From WGAB01 sp964406105 (lineage in GTDB: Bacteria > Hydrothermota > Hydrothermia > WGAB01): DNA of 42,683 nucleotides. Positions 1 to 7,867 of this stretch are shown here, piece by piece. Below the pieces are notes generated by a model that was not told the DNA's origin, ran no database searches, and was given only the letters and a program-made list of their open reading frames with translations. Within the stretch, counting starts at the first letter, position 1; the number at the start of each line of letters is the position of its first letter. The stretch spans positions 1-42,683 of the forward strand of contig CAYOQK010000065.1 in NCBI GenBank assembly GCA_964406105.1. Reading direction: 5' to 3'. The translations under genes and the position numbers were made by a program.

Positions 1-1
1 C

Positions 2-1330
2 CTGAAAAACTCGGGATACACCGCCACACTCTCTTCTCGTCTCCGGTTTCACCAAGCACCTCCGGGCAGCCTGAAGGTGCTGGAAGGGACCCTCAACCTG
101 CAAAATGCCTTTACGGGTCCGGTGTACATCGCCCCCAATGCCACGCTCTCCCTCTTCTCGGCCTTCGTCTACGACACAGTCACCCTCTCTGGTCAGGGCA
201 CCCTTCGCTTGAGCGGCCTCAGTACAGCCCCGCAGGCCTTACTGATCACCTCCAACGATTCCACCCTGTGGGCTGGAGGCGACATCACCCTGGGTGCAGG
301 TGCGCGCTGGCTCAACCACGGGACCGTCACTTTCAACTCGTTATTCACCCAGACACTGTCGGGGGTGTTTGAGAACTTCGGTACCTTTGAAAAACACTCC
401 AGCGTGACGTTGACCATGGACTCCCTGTTCATCAACCATCCGGGGGCCACCTTCCTGCTTGCCCAGGGAGTTTTGTCGGCCCCGGATTCTGCCCTGTTCC
501 TGAACCAAGGCCAGTTCCAAGCCCAAGGTTCTTCTGTCGTCCTTCGGAACTTGGAGTGGATCCAGCAGGGCACGTTTGAGGTGCTCCAAGGTCCCCTTTA
601 CCTGGACCATCTTGCCTTTTCCCAGGAAGGGGGGTACACCTGGATAGGGGATCGGTTCCAGACGCGATACAACCCCTTGCCCCTCTGGTTCTATCACGGG
701 AACCTGTGGGGCACCGACACCCTTGGAGGAGCGGTGAGATTTGTCGGTGACACCTTATCGCCTGGGGACACTGTGAAGCGAGTGGCCGTGTTGACCTTCC
801 AAGGATCCCTGCGCATGGATTCCTCGGCGGTGTACTCTGTAGAACTCCAGGGCACCGGCGAGTCCGACACCCTTAGGGAATTTGACCAAATCCGTATTAC
901 CGGCGATAGCTTGGTGCTCCAGAGTCCGGTGCTGGTGGTGGTCTTGGCGGATGGCTACACCCCCTCTGTGGAGGGCGACTCGGTGCCCATTGTTCGGTGG
1001 AGTGCCACAACCGAGTTTCGCGGTGGTTTTCGGGAGATCCAACTGCTCAACGCCCCAGCCTCGGTGAACGCCTGGACCTCGGTGAACGACACAGCCCATG
1101 TGTTGTTCCTCCATCTGGTGGATACCGCCACCCACCTGGGAGATGTCAATAACGATGGTATCGTTACCCTGGCCGACCTGGACTACTTGGCCCACTACCT
1201 TTATTTCCAAGGGCCTCCTCCTCCGATTTTGGGGTATGCCGACCTGAACCAGGACAGTCAAGTGGACGACCAAGACCTGGTGGCGTTGTCCAAAAGGCTC
1301 TTCAACACCAAAGGCTGCTCCACCCCATAG
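2..1330 (+). CDS. Secreted beta-rich protein with C-terminal dockerin-like module (5' end cut by window)
   Basis: The reading frame is open back to the first bases of the window, so the true start lies upstream; the GTG at 77 is only an internal codon. The visible part is made of short, Gly/Asn/Ser/Thr-rich beta-strand-like repeats of the kind seen in autotransporter passengers and filamentous adhesins ('NxGTF', 'LSPGDT', 'GDSVPI'). The last ~65 residues hold two calcium-loop motifs, GDVNNDGIV and ADLNQDSQVDDQD, separated by a Pro-rich linker: a type I dockerin-like arrangement. The C-terminal half is clearly homologous to the next gene, so the pair is a tandem duplication. It is presumably extracellular or surface-exposed. 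No catalytic domain is visible in the part present, and no cohesin gene is seen here, so its partner is unknown. Confidence 0.8.
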   Translation: MKNSGYTATLSSRLRFHQAPPGSLKVLEGTLNLQNAFTGPVYIAPNATLSLFSAFVYDTVTLSGQGTLRLSGLSTAPQALLITSNDSTLWAGGDITLGAGARWLNHGTVTFNSLFTQTLSGVFENFGTFEKHSSVTLTMDSLFINHPGATFLLAQGVLSAPDSALFLNQGQFQAQGSSVVLRNLEWIQQGTFEVLQGPLYLDHLAFSQEGGYTWIGDRFQTRYNPLPLWFYHGNLWGTDTLGGAVRFVGDTLSPGDTVKRVAVLTFQGSLRMDSSAVYSVELQGTGESDTLREFDQIRITGDSLVLQSPVLVVVLADGYTPSVEGDSVPIVRWSATTEFRGGFREIQLLNAPASVNAWTSVNDTAHVLFLHLVDTATHLGDVNNDGIVTLADLDYLAHYLYFQGPPPPILGYADLNQDSQVDDQDLVALSKRLFNTKGCSTP

Positions 1331-1369
1331 GGTGTTTCAGAATCGCCTGCGGCGGGAAACAGCCCTTCC

Positions 1370-1399
1370 TTGCACGAAAGATACCCTCGTAGGCATAAT
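1370..1399 (+). promoter_or_regulatory. Putative sigma70-type promoter for the second dockerin-like gene
   Basis: A -35-like TTGCAC (1370-1375) is followed after 18 nt by CATAAT (1394-1399). This predicts a start near 1406, about 24 nt before the ATG at 1430, which has its own Shine-Dalgarno GAGGAGG at 1417-1423. The box spacing is at the upper end of the normal range. Confidence 0.5.
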
Positions 1400-1429
1400 A
1401 TACTTGCGAACCCAACGAGGAGGGCAGCG

Positions 1430-3376
1430 ATGCACAAGGAACTTAAAGCGTTAGGGATCACGGTCACCCTGCTCGGGCTCTGTTGGGGGAGTGAAGTATG
1501 GCAGTGGCAAGGCACCTGCGGCACCGATTGGTACCAGACCTGTGAAATCGGTACCTGCAACGATCTTCAGCCAGAAATCGCCAACAACTGGGGGGTGACC
1601 GCATGTGGAGAAACTCCTCCCTTCCCAGGAGCAAACGACATGGCTCTTTTAGGCTCCGGTGCTGTGGTGGAACTGAACAATCCCCTGAACATCGCTGAGA
1701 TCGTGGTGGAAAGCGGTGCCACCTTCACCATTCATGCTTCCATCACCGCCCACCGGATTGAAATCCAACCTGGGGGAACCGTGATCTGGACCGATGGGAA
1801 TCTCCAGGTGGATACCCTTCAAAACCAGGGCCTCTTTGAATGTCGGTTGGATCCCTATAGCCGGGCCTTCAGCGGTGTGTTCGTGAACTCGGGGACCTTC
1901 CGGAGATACCGGGCCACTTCGGTTGCCACGGACATGGTATTGTCCGAGGGATCCGTATTTTGGAACCGGTCTGGAGCGTTGTTGGAACTTCAAGGTGACG
2001 GCTTCGGTGGAGCCGATACCACTGCGGTGCTCTACAATTCAGGGCTGATCCTCAAAAGCACAGGGAACACGGCTAAAATCTTTCAACTCCGAATCTTTCA
2101 AGCCCCGGCCGGTAGTCTTTGGGTGAGCGGCGGGATCTTGGACCTCCAACCTGCGCGGTGGAACGGGCTCCTTCGCCTTGGTCCTGGCACTGAAGCCCAA
2201 GTGTCCCAAAGCCAACTCTGCGATTCTGTGCGATGGGTCGGCACGGGCACTGTCCGAATCACAGGATCCCTAAGGACCTCGGCTCACGCTTGGATCCTTT
2301 CCGCGCTCACAGACTCCGGAAAGGTGGTTTGGCAGGATGGCAACATCATCTTGGGGTCCGGATCCTTGTGGAAGAACACCGGAAACTTTGAGGCTGCCGC
2401 GGCCCTGTACACCGAGAACTTCACCGGGGTATTGGAAAACTCAGGCCTGTGGGTGGAGGCCGACGGTGCTCACTTCTCCCTGGGACCAGCGTCCGAAATC
2501 CACAATCTTCCGGGCGGAACCCTGGAGGTTCATGGCTTTAGCGGGATCGGGGGTGCTGGTATAGAGGAAAGTCGGATCCTCAACGAGGGCATCTTCCGCC
2601 GCAAAGGTTCCCAGTACGGTACCGACCTAAACAACCTCACTTTCCAGCAGGAGGGGCTCTGTGAGGTTCTGGAGGGCAACCTGAGTTGCACCCGGTTTTT
2701 CCAAAACAACGGCCTTACGCAGGTAAACAGCCAACTTTTGGGCTCCTTGATCTTCGCCGGGGGCACCCTCATAGGGTCTGGCACCTTAGATCCCAACAGT
2801 CCCGGAGTGGTATTCTCTGGCGACACCCTGAGCCCGGGCATACCGGAAGCCCCCATGGCCACCCTTACCGTGGCGGGTTCCTTGATCTTAGATTCTGGCA
2901 GTGTGCTCCATATCCAAGTTTCAGGTCCTGACCAGGAACACGATCTCGTAGACGTGGCTGGGGGGTGGCAAGACAGCGTGGTTCTCCACAGTCCCACCCT
3001 GGTGGTGGAGCTCACCGGCGGTTATGTTCCCTCGGCAGCAGGTGATTCGGTACCCATTCTCACCTGGCGATGGGGTATGAACCTGCACGGGGGCTTTGGC
3101 CCTGTGACCCTTTGGAATGCCGGGGAAACCGTGCGTGCCTGGACCACTTTCTCACCATCAACCTTTGCCTGGTACCTCCATCTCATTACGGCAGGCGACC
3201 GGTTGGGCGATGTGAACAACGACGGCACCGTGGATCCCCGCGATGTAGAGTCGCTGGCCCGGTACCTATACGATCACGGTCCGAGGCCACCGGTCCCAGG
3301 CTATGCCGATGTGAACGGAGACGGCTTGATCAACGACCTGGACTTGGTGGCTCTGGCTCACCGAATCTGGCCGTAG
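1430..3376 (+). CDS. Secreted beta-rich repeat protein with signal peptide and C-terminal dockerin-like module
   Basis: The protein has 648 residues when started at the ATG at 1430, preferred over an upstream TTG because GAGGAGG lies 6 nt before it and because a signal peptide follows directly (basic start, hydrophobic core 'LGITVTLLGLCW'). A Cys-containing segment comes next, then long tandem beta-like repeats with recurring 'SGVFxNSGTF' and 'GVLENSG' units typical of surface beta-helix/adhesin proteins. A 'LSPG...ATLTVAGSL' segment and a 'GDSVPILTW' segment resemble the end of autotransporter-type passengers. The last ~57 residues contain GDVNNDGTVDPRD and ADVNGDGLINDLD, two EF-hand-like calcium loops as in dockerins. 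It is homologous to the preceding gene. The role is probably surface attachment or an extracellular scaffold; no enzyme domain was recognised. Confidence 0.8.
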   Translation: MHKELKALGITVTLLGLCWGSEVWQWQGTCGTDWYQTCEIGTCNDLQPEIANNWGVTACGETPPFPGANDMALLGSGAVVELNNPLNIAEIVVESGATFTIHASITAHRIEIQPGGTVIWTDGNLQVDTLQNQGLFECRLDPYSRAFSGVFVNSGTFRRYRATSVATDMVLSEGSVFWNRSGALLELQGDGFGGADTTAVLYNSGLILKSTGNTAKIFQLRIFQAPAGSLWVSGGILDLQPARWNGLLRLGPGTEAQVSQSQLCDSVRWVGTGTVRITGSLRTSAHAWILSALTDSGKVVWQDGNIILGSGSLWKNTGNFEAAAALYTENFTGVLENSGLWVEADGAHFSLGPASEIHNLPGGTLEVHGFSGIGGAGIEESRILNEGIFRRKGSQYGTDLNNLTFQQEGLCEVLEGNLSCTRFFQNNGLTQVNSQLLGSLIFAGGTLIGSGTLDPNSPGVVFSGDTLSPGIPEAPMATLTVAGSLILDSGSVLHIQVSGPDQEHDLVDVAGGWQDSVVLHSPTLVVELTGGYVPSAAGDSVPILTWRWGMNLHGGFGPVTLWNAGETVRAWTTFSPSTFAWYLHLITAGDRLGDVNNDGTVDPRDVESLARYLYDHGPRPPVPGYADVNGDGLINDLDLVALAHRIWP

Positions 3377-3390
3377 GGTTTTCCTGCCCC

Positions 3391-3414
3391 CGTGGGCTGG
3401 CCCCTTGGCCCACG
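3391..3414 (+). terminator. Possible hairpin terminator after the dockerin-like gene
   Basis: CGTGGGC (3391-3397) pairs with GCCCACG (3408-3414) around a 10-nt loop, 14 nt after the stop codon. There is no clean U-run behind it (a short T-rich patch starts at 3429), so termination efficiency is uncertain. Confidence 0.4.
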
Positions 3415-3432
3415 ACGGCTCACTCAGATTTC

Positions 3433-3461
3433 TTGACAAGACCAAAGGGGCAACGTACACT
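3433..3461 (+). promoter_or_regulatory. Consensus sigma70 promoter of the Gld-like ABC operon
   Basis: A perfect -35 TTGACA (3433-3438) is followed after exactly 17 nt by TACACT (3456-3461). The expected start is near 3468, giving a leader of about 33 nt before the ATG at 3501. It is among the best promoters in the window. Confidence 0.8.
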
Positions 3462-3500
3462 AAACCCATATCCTGTCAGGAAAACCCCGAGGGACAAGCC

Positions 3501-4442
3501 ATGATTGAGGTAAGGGACTTGACCAAGGCGTACTCTACCACCCTGGCAGTGGATCACATCACCTTTTCGGTGCAGAGGGGCGAGGTCCTGGGGTTCTTGG
3601 GCCCCAATGGCGCTGGGAAAACCACCACCCTCCGGATCATCACCGGTTATCTTCTTCCCGACGAAGGCACCGTGACCGTGGACGGCTACGATGTCCTCAC
3701 CCAACCCCTGGAGGTGAAGCGACGGATCGGCTATCTTCCCGAGGATAACCCCTTGTACTTGGAAATGAAGGTGCGGGAATACCTGGACTTTGTCGCAGAG
3801 GCCCGTGGGCTTACTGGGTCGGCCAAACGGGACGCCATTGAACGCGTGCTCCACCTCACCAACTTAGAGGACAAGTACCGCAAAACCATAGAAACCCTTT
3901 CCAAAGGGTACCGGCAGCGGGTGGGCCTGGCCCAGGCCCTGCTCCATGATCCCCCGATCCTGCTGTTGGACGAGCCCACCTCGGGCTTGGATCCCACCCA
4001 GATCGTGGAGATCCGGCATCTGATCCAAGAACTCGGCAAGCAGAAAACGGTCATGCTTTCCACCCACATCCTGCCAGAGGTTCAAGCCACCACCTCGCGG
4101 GTGATCATCATCAACCGAGGGCGGATCGCTGCCTCAGGCACCCTGGAAGAACTGCTCCAACGGGCCACTGGTGGCGAGGTGATTCACCTGGAACTCCGGA
4201 ATCCACCTGAGGCCGTGGAACCCGTGCTGCGGGAGCAGCCGTGGATTGAGACCTTCCACCGAATAGCCGAGGAGAACGGTGTGGTGCGCTGGACCATCCG
4301 AGGAAAGGATGGCCAGGACGTCCGGGAAGACCTTTTTAAACTCGCCGTCGCCCAAGGCTGGACCTTGCGAGAACTCTGGATGGAACGGGCCACCTTGGAA
4401 GAGGTGTTCCTGAACCTCACCACCGAGGAGGCAACAGCATGA
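3501..4442 (+). CDS. ABC transporter ATP-binding protein, GldA/CcmA-like
   Basis: The protein has 313 residues; the ATG at 3501 is preceded by GAGGG and begins directly with the ABC fold ('MIEVRDLTKAY'), so the longer frame upstream is not used. Walker A is GPNGAGKTT (residues 34-42), the signature is LSKGYRQ (133-139), Walker B is ILLLDE (153-158) with the D-loop SGLD, and the switch His is in 'LSTHI' (189). The ~80-residue C-terminal extension is typical of ABC-2 exporter ATPases. It powers an inner-membrane exporter with the permease encoded next, which it overlaps by 4 nt (ATGA). Family members serve gliding-type (GldAFG), Nos-type and other export systems; the substrate cannot be told from sequence. 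Confidence 0.9.
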   Translation: MIEVRDLTKAYSTTLAVDHITFSVQRGEVLGFLGPNGAGKTTTLRIITGYLLPDEGTVTVDGYDVLTQPLEVKRRIGYLPEDNPLYLEMKVREYLDFVAEARGLTGSAKRDAIERVLHLTNLEDKYRKTIETLSKGYRQRVGLAQALLHDPPILLLDEPTSGLDPTQIVEIRHLIQELGKQKTVMLSTHILPEVQATTSRVIIINRGRIAASGTLEELLQRATGGEVIHLELRNPPEAVEPVLREQPWIETFHRIAEENGVVRWTIRGKDGQDVREDLFKLAVAQGWTLRELWMERATLEEVFLNLTTEEATA

Positions 4443-5158
4443 GGGGCACCTGGACCGTGTTCAAAAAGGAGTTCCGAGAGTTCTTCACATCGCCCACCGG
4501 GTACATTTACCTGGTGGTGTTCTTGGTCCTTACCCAGTGGCTCTTCTTCCGTGGGTTCTTCGTCATCGGGCAAGCTTCTCTTCGGGGCTACTTCTCCCTG
4601 TTGCCCTGGGTGTTCTTGCTGTTCATTCCGGCGATCACCATGCGGTCCTGGGCAGAGGAACGACGCAACGGCACCTTGGAGGTGCTCATGACCCTACCCC
4701 TCCGCGATCCCGAGATCCTCGCAGGGAAATTCTTGGCCGGGTTCGCCTTTGTCGTGCTCTCCCTGCTCCTCACCCTGCCCCTGCCGGTATCGGTGTCCTT
4801 CATTGGCAACCTGGACTGGGGACAGGTTCTGGCCAGTTACTTAGGGGCCCTGTTCTTGGCAGGGGCCTACCTGTCCATCGGTCTCTTCGCTTCCGCTATC
4901 AGCATGAACCAAATCGTCGCTTTCCTGCTGGGTGCGGTGTTCGTGTTCCTCTTTTTCCTGATCGGCATGGACTGGGTACTGGTCACCTTCCCACCCCAAG
5001 TGGCTGCTGTGCTCCAGTACTTCGGCCTGGGATACCACTTTGAAAGCATTGCCCGCGGCGTCATTGACCTGCGCGATGTCCTCTACTATCTGTCGGTGAT
5101 GGCGGTGTTCCTTTACCTGAACCTCCGCAGCATGGAAATCTGGCGACTGGGAGGGTAA
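4439..5158 (+). CDS. ABC-2 type permease, GldF-like
   Basis: This 239-residue integral membrane protein has about six hydrophobic segments (roughly 20-40, 55-70, 100-125, 135-155, 158-185 and 215-230) and the ABC-2 hallmark 'MRSWAEERRNGTLEVLMTLP' after the second segment. It is the membrane partner of the ATPase just upstream (ATGA overlap) and is followed 4 nt later by the GldG-like gene. ATPase, permease and GldG-like protein in this order is the standard layout of the Gld/ABC-2 auxiliary family. The exported substrate is unknown. Confidence 0.88.
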   Translation: MRGTWTVFKKEFREFFTSPTGYIYLVVFLVLTQWLFFRGFFVIGQASLRGYFSLLPWVFLLFIPAITMRSWAEERRNGTLEVLMTLPLRDPEILAGKFLAGFAFVVLSLLLTLPLPVSVSFIGNLDWGQVLASYLGALFLAGAYLSIGLFASAISMNQIVAFLLGAVFVFLFFLIGMDWVLVTFPPQVAAVLQYFGLGYHFESIARGVIDLRDVLYYLSVMAVFLYLNLRSMEIWRLGG

Positions 5159-5162
5159 ACCA

Positions 5163-6695
5163 ATGACCGCGAGAAAACAGAACCTCCGTCGGAGCTCCTG
5201 GCTTATGGGGCTCCTGTTTGTAGGGATCGTGATCCTTGTGAATGGTCTAATCTGGCGGATCCCGCTCCGGGTGGACCTTACCCAAGAGAAACTCTACACC
5301 CTCTCCCCTGCCACCAAGCGGATCCTCCAAAACCTGGACGATCTGGTGACCATCCGCGTGTACTTCTCCAGCAAACTCCCGCCTAACCTCGTGGTGCTGA
5401 GGGACGAGATCCGCGACCTGCTGGACGAGTACCGCACCTATGCCCGGGGGAATCTGCAGGTGGAATGGATTGATCCTCTGAAGGACCGCAACGTGGAACG
5501 GGAGGCTCAGCGTTTGGGCATCGTCCCCGTGCAGGTGAACGTGCTGGAAAAGGACAAGGTAGAAGTGGTCAAAGCCTACATGGGGATGGTGTTCCTGTAC
5601 GGAGACCGCAAAGAGACCCTCCCTGTGGTGAGTGATGTGTCCAACTTGGAGTACGAGATCACTGCCGCCATCCTTAAGGTTACCCAAGGTATTCAAAAGA
5701 CCATCGGGGTGTTGCTCCCTGAGAACCTCTCTTTGGACCGCGACTTTTACGAGGTGCGTACAGAACTCGGCAAACAGTACAACCTGCGCACATTGAAGCC
5801 GGGCCAAAAGATCAGCGGCGTGGACCTGCTGATTGTGGTGGATGGCCAGGGCTTTGGCCGAGAGGACGCCGAGAATATTGACGCCTTTGTGCAACAGGGA
5901 GGCAACGTGCTGTTCCTTTTGGATCCTGTGCAGATTGAGGAACCTTTGACGGCCCGCGTGAACGACTCCCCTGTGCTGGACTTGCTGGAACACTATGGCA
6001 TACGCGTGAACCACGACCTGGTCATGGACGTATCTAACGAAATCGCTCCCTTCGCCCGAGGGTTCGTACGGTTCTTTGTGCCATACCCCTATTGGGTAAA
6101 GATCACGAAGCCGGGCTTTAACCCGGATCTGCCCCCGGTGCGTCAGTTGGAGTCCCTGGTGATGCCCTGGACCTCTTCGGTGGAGTTCGTCGGCGATACC
6201 ACCGACACCCTGGTGCAGTTCGCCTATCTCGCCCGGACCACCGATAAAGCCTGGCACAGTACGGGTTTCTTCAATCTGGACCCCCAGGCAATCCGGCCAC
6301 CTCGGCCGGAGGCTCGGCAATCCTTCGTGGTGGCCGCCCTCGTTACCGGACATTTCCCTAAGTACACTCCCGACACCACCGCCTCGGATACCGTCTCCCG
6401 GTACAGCCCTACGGCGCATCTTGTCATCACAGGAACCTCCCGCTTTGCCCGCACAACCTTTATCCAGAGCTTCCCGGAGAACCTCACCTTCTTCATGAAC
6501 CTGGTGGATTACCTGGGCCTGAGCGAGGATCTGATCTCTATTCGGTCCAAAGGGGTTACCGATCGGCCGCTTCGCCGCCTTACCGAGATGCAAAAGAACC
6601 TGTTTAAGTTCCTGAACATCTATGCTGTGCCCGCCCTCCTCGTGATCCTGGGCATTGGGGTATTGATCCGCCGCAGACGGGAGGAAAAGGAATGA
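5163..6695 (+). CDS. GldG-like ABC transporter auxiliary protein
   Basis: The protein has 510 residues. A membrane anchor near residues 14-31 is followed by a large extracytoplasmic region beginning 'RVDLTQEKLYTLSPATKRIL', the recognisable start of GldG/ABC_transp_aux proteins, and a second membrane segment near the C-terminus ('IYAVPALLVILGIGVLI') ends in a basic RRRREE tail. The central part has a Rossmann-like 'GVDLLIVVDGQG' stretch. The gene lies between the permease and the DUF4340-like gene and overlaps the latter by 4 nt. In Bacteroidetes GldG is needed for gliding, but the family occurs widely in non-gliding bacteria, so motility should not be assumed. Confidence 0.87.
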   Translation: MTARKQNLRRSSWLMGLLFVGIVILVNGLIWRIPLRVDLTQEKLYTLSPATKRILQNLDDLVTIRVYFSSKLPPNLVVLRDEIRDLLDEYRTYARGNLQVEWIDPLKDRNVEREAQRLGIVPVQVNVLEKDKVEVVKAYMGMVFLYGDRKETLPVVSDVSNLEYEITAAILKVTQGIQKTIGVLLPENLSLDRDFYEVRTELGKQYNLRTLKPGQKISGVDLLIVVDGQGFGREDAENIDAFVQQGGNVLFLLDPVQIEEPLTARVNDSPVLDLLEHYGIRVNHDLVMDVSNEIAPFARGFVRFFVPYPYWVKITKPGFNPDLPPVRQLESLVMPWTSSVEFVGDTTDTLVQFAYLARTTDKAWHSTGFFNLDPQAIRPPRPEARQSFVVAALVTGHFPKYTPDTTASDTVSRYSPTAHLVITGTSRFARTTFIQSFPENLTFFMNLVDYLGLSEDLISIRSKGVTDRPLRRLTEMQKNLFKFLNIYAVPALLVILGIGVLIRRRREEKE

Positions 6696-7654
6696 ATCGC
6701 AGGGTGTGGACCCTGGCCGCCATCTTCGTGGTGCTCTTGCTGGTGTACGTGGTTCGGTGGCTTGCCGCCTCGTCTTCCAGCCACCGGGCCTCGGGGTTCG
6801 TGTTGGAAAACATTGATCCTGCAGCCGTGACGGAGATCATAGTGATCCATCAGCAGGACACCGTGCACCTGGTGAAACAAGGGCAACAGTGGCTTGTGGA
6901 AGTGGATTCCGCAGTGTACCGCCCGGCTTCAGAGAACCGCATCCGAACCTGGCTCAAAACCATGGAGGAGGCTCGGTATCTGAAGATCTCCCAAAATCCC
7001 GAAAAACTGGCGATCTTTGAGGTAACCGAAGACAAGGGAATCCACGTCCAATACCGGGACCACCGTGGCCGAGTACTTGCCGATTTCTTTGTGGGCAAGA
7101 TCGGGCCCGATTTCACCACCAGCTACGTCCGGGAGGCCCAAGACAACACCGTGTACCTGGCGGAACCGGGGTACCGCAACGTGTTTCCCACCCGGTTGGA
7201 AGCCTGGCGGGAGCGGCGACTATTGCCCGGCGTGAAACCCGATGAGGTGGTGTATCTCCGACTGGAGAACCCTCAAGACACCCTGGTGCTGGTGCGAGAT
7301 CCCTCGGGCTGGCGTGCCGAAGGCGCCGAAACCACCGATACCTTGGCAGCAAAACGCCTGGTACGCCATGTGGCCATGATGACCGCCGTCGCCTTTGCCG
7401 ACACAGTGCCGCCCGAAAGTGCAGGCCTCACCCCCCCTCGCCGACGGCTGGAGGTTTCCACTCAGAACGGCACCGTGTACCGGATTCTCATAGGCACCCC
7501 TTCGCCCGATGGTCGGGGTGTCTATGCCCTGCGGGAGGGGCAACCGGGCATCGTGCTCATCAGCAAATACATGGACGACCAACTTGACCAACTGCCCCAG
7601 GAGATCCGCAAACCCTCCGAGAACACCTCATCAGCCTCAGGCACTTCCCCGTAG
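6692..7654 (+). CDS. DUF4340-like membrane-anchored protein of the ABC operon
   Basis: The protein has 320 residues, with one N-terminal membrane anchor (about residues 5-23, after MNRR) and then a beta-rich extracytoplasmic domain with repeated 'TVHLVKQGQQWLV'-like and 'FFVGKIGPDFTTSYV'-like strands typical of the DUF4340 family. DUF4340 genes usually sit directly after GldG-like genes, as here (ATGA overlap). It is the last gene of the operon, 27 nt before the terminator hairpin. Its molecular role is not known; it probably forms part of the periplasmic side of the exporter. Confidence 0.8.
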   Translation: MNRRVWTLAAIFVVLLLVYVVRWLAASSSSHRASGFVLENIDPAAVTEIIVIHQQDTVHLVKQGQQWLVEVDSAVYRPASENRIRTWLKTMEEARYLKISQNPEKLAIFEVTEDKGIHVQYRDHRGRVLADFFVGKIGPDFTTSYVREAQDNTVYLAEPGYRNVFPTRLEAWRERRLLPGVKPDEVVYLRLENPQDTLVLVRDPSGWRAEGAETTDTLAAKRLVRHVAMMTAVAFADTVPPESAGLTPPRRRLEVSTQNGTVYRILIGTPSPDGRGVYALREGQPGIVLISKYMDDQLDQLPQEIRKPSENTSSASGTSP

Positions 7655-7681
7655 CCCGTGCACTTTAGACAACAGATGCTT

Positions 7682-7715
7682 CGCTGCGGCCCTCCTCGGG
7701 CCGCAGCGTTCTTTT
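7682..7715 (+). terminator. Strong intrinsic terminator of the Gld-like operon
   Basis: An 11-bp perfect stem, CGCTGCGGCCC (7682-7692) with GGGCCGCAGCG (7698-7708), has a 5-nt loop and is followed by TTCTTTT. This is a textbook Rho-independent terminator placed between the ABC operon and the tRNA-Val promoter. Confidence 0.9.
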
Positions 7716-7744
7716 CCTGCGCCCCAAGAAACCGAACACAGGAC

Positions 7745-7773
7745 TTGCGGGGAGCGGACAGGGTGTGTAAAAT
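7745..7773 (+). promoter_or_regulatory. Promoter of tRNA-Val(CAC)-birA
   Basis: TTGCGG (7745-7750), a 17-nt spacer and TAAAAT (7768-7773) predict a start near 7780, about 5 nt before the mature tRNA 5' end. No other promoter is visible before birA, so it probably serves both genes. Confidence 0.65.
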
Positions 7774-7784
7774 AATGGGCCCGT

Positions 7785-7861
7785 GGGCGGTTAGTTCAGC
7801 TGGCGAGAACGCTGGTTTCACATACCAGAGGTCGGAGGTTCGAGTCCTCCACCGCCCACCA
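7785..7861 (+). tRNA. tRNA-Val (anticodon CAC)
   Basis: The complete cloverleaf is 77 nt with encoded CCA. The acceptor stem GGGCGGT (7785-7791) pairs with ACCGCCC (7851-7857); the D stem is GTTC/GAAC, the anticodon stem CTGGT/ACCAG with loop TTCACAT (anticodon CAC, reads GUG), and the T stem GGAGG/CCTCC with loop TTCGAGT. The discriminator is A. The birA start codon lies only 6 nt after the CCA end. Confidence 0.97.
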
Positions 7862-7867
7862 TTTTTT

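Noticed and set aside
2..3376. Cellulosome
   Set aside because: Dockerin-like modules are present, but there is no glycoside hydrolase, carbohydrate-binding module or cohesin in the window.
5247..6593. 448-codon open frame on the minus strand
   Set aside because: It is antisense to the GldG-like gene, with His/Gln/Val-rich filler composition and no motif.
7658..7867. Longer birA form starting upstream of the tRNA
   Set aside because: The extension would read through the terminator and the whole tRNA-Val gene; the BirA domain begins at the ATG at 7868.
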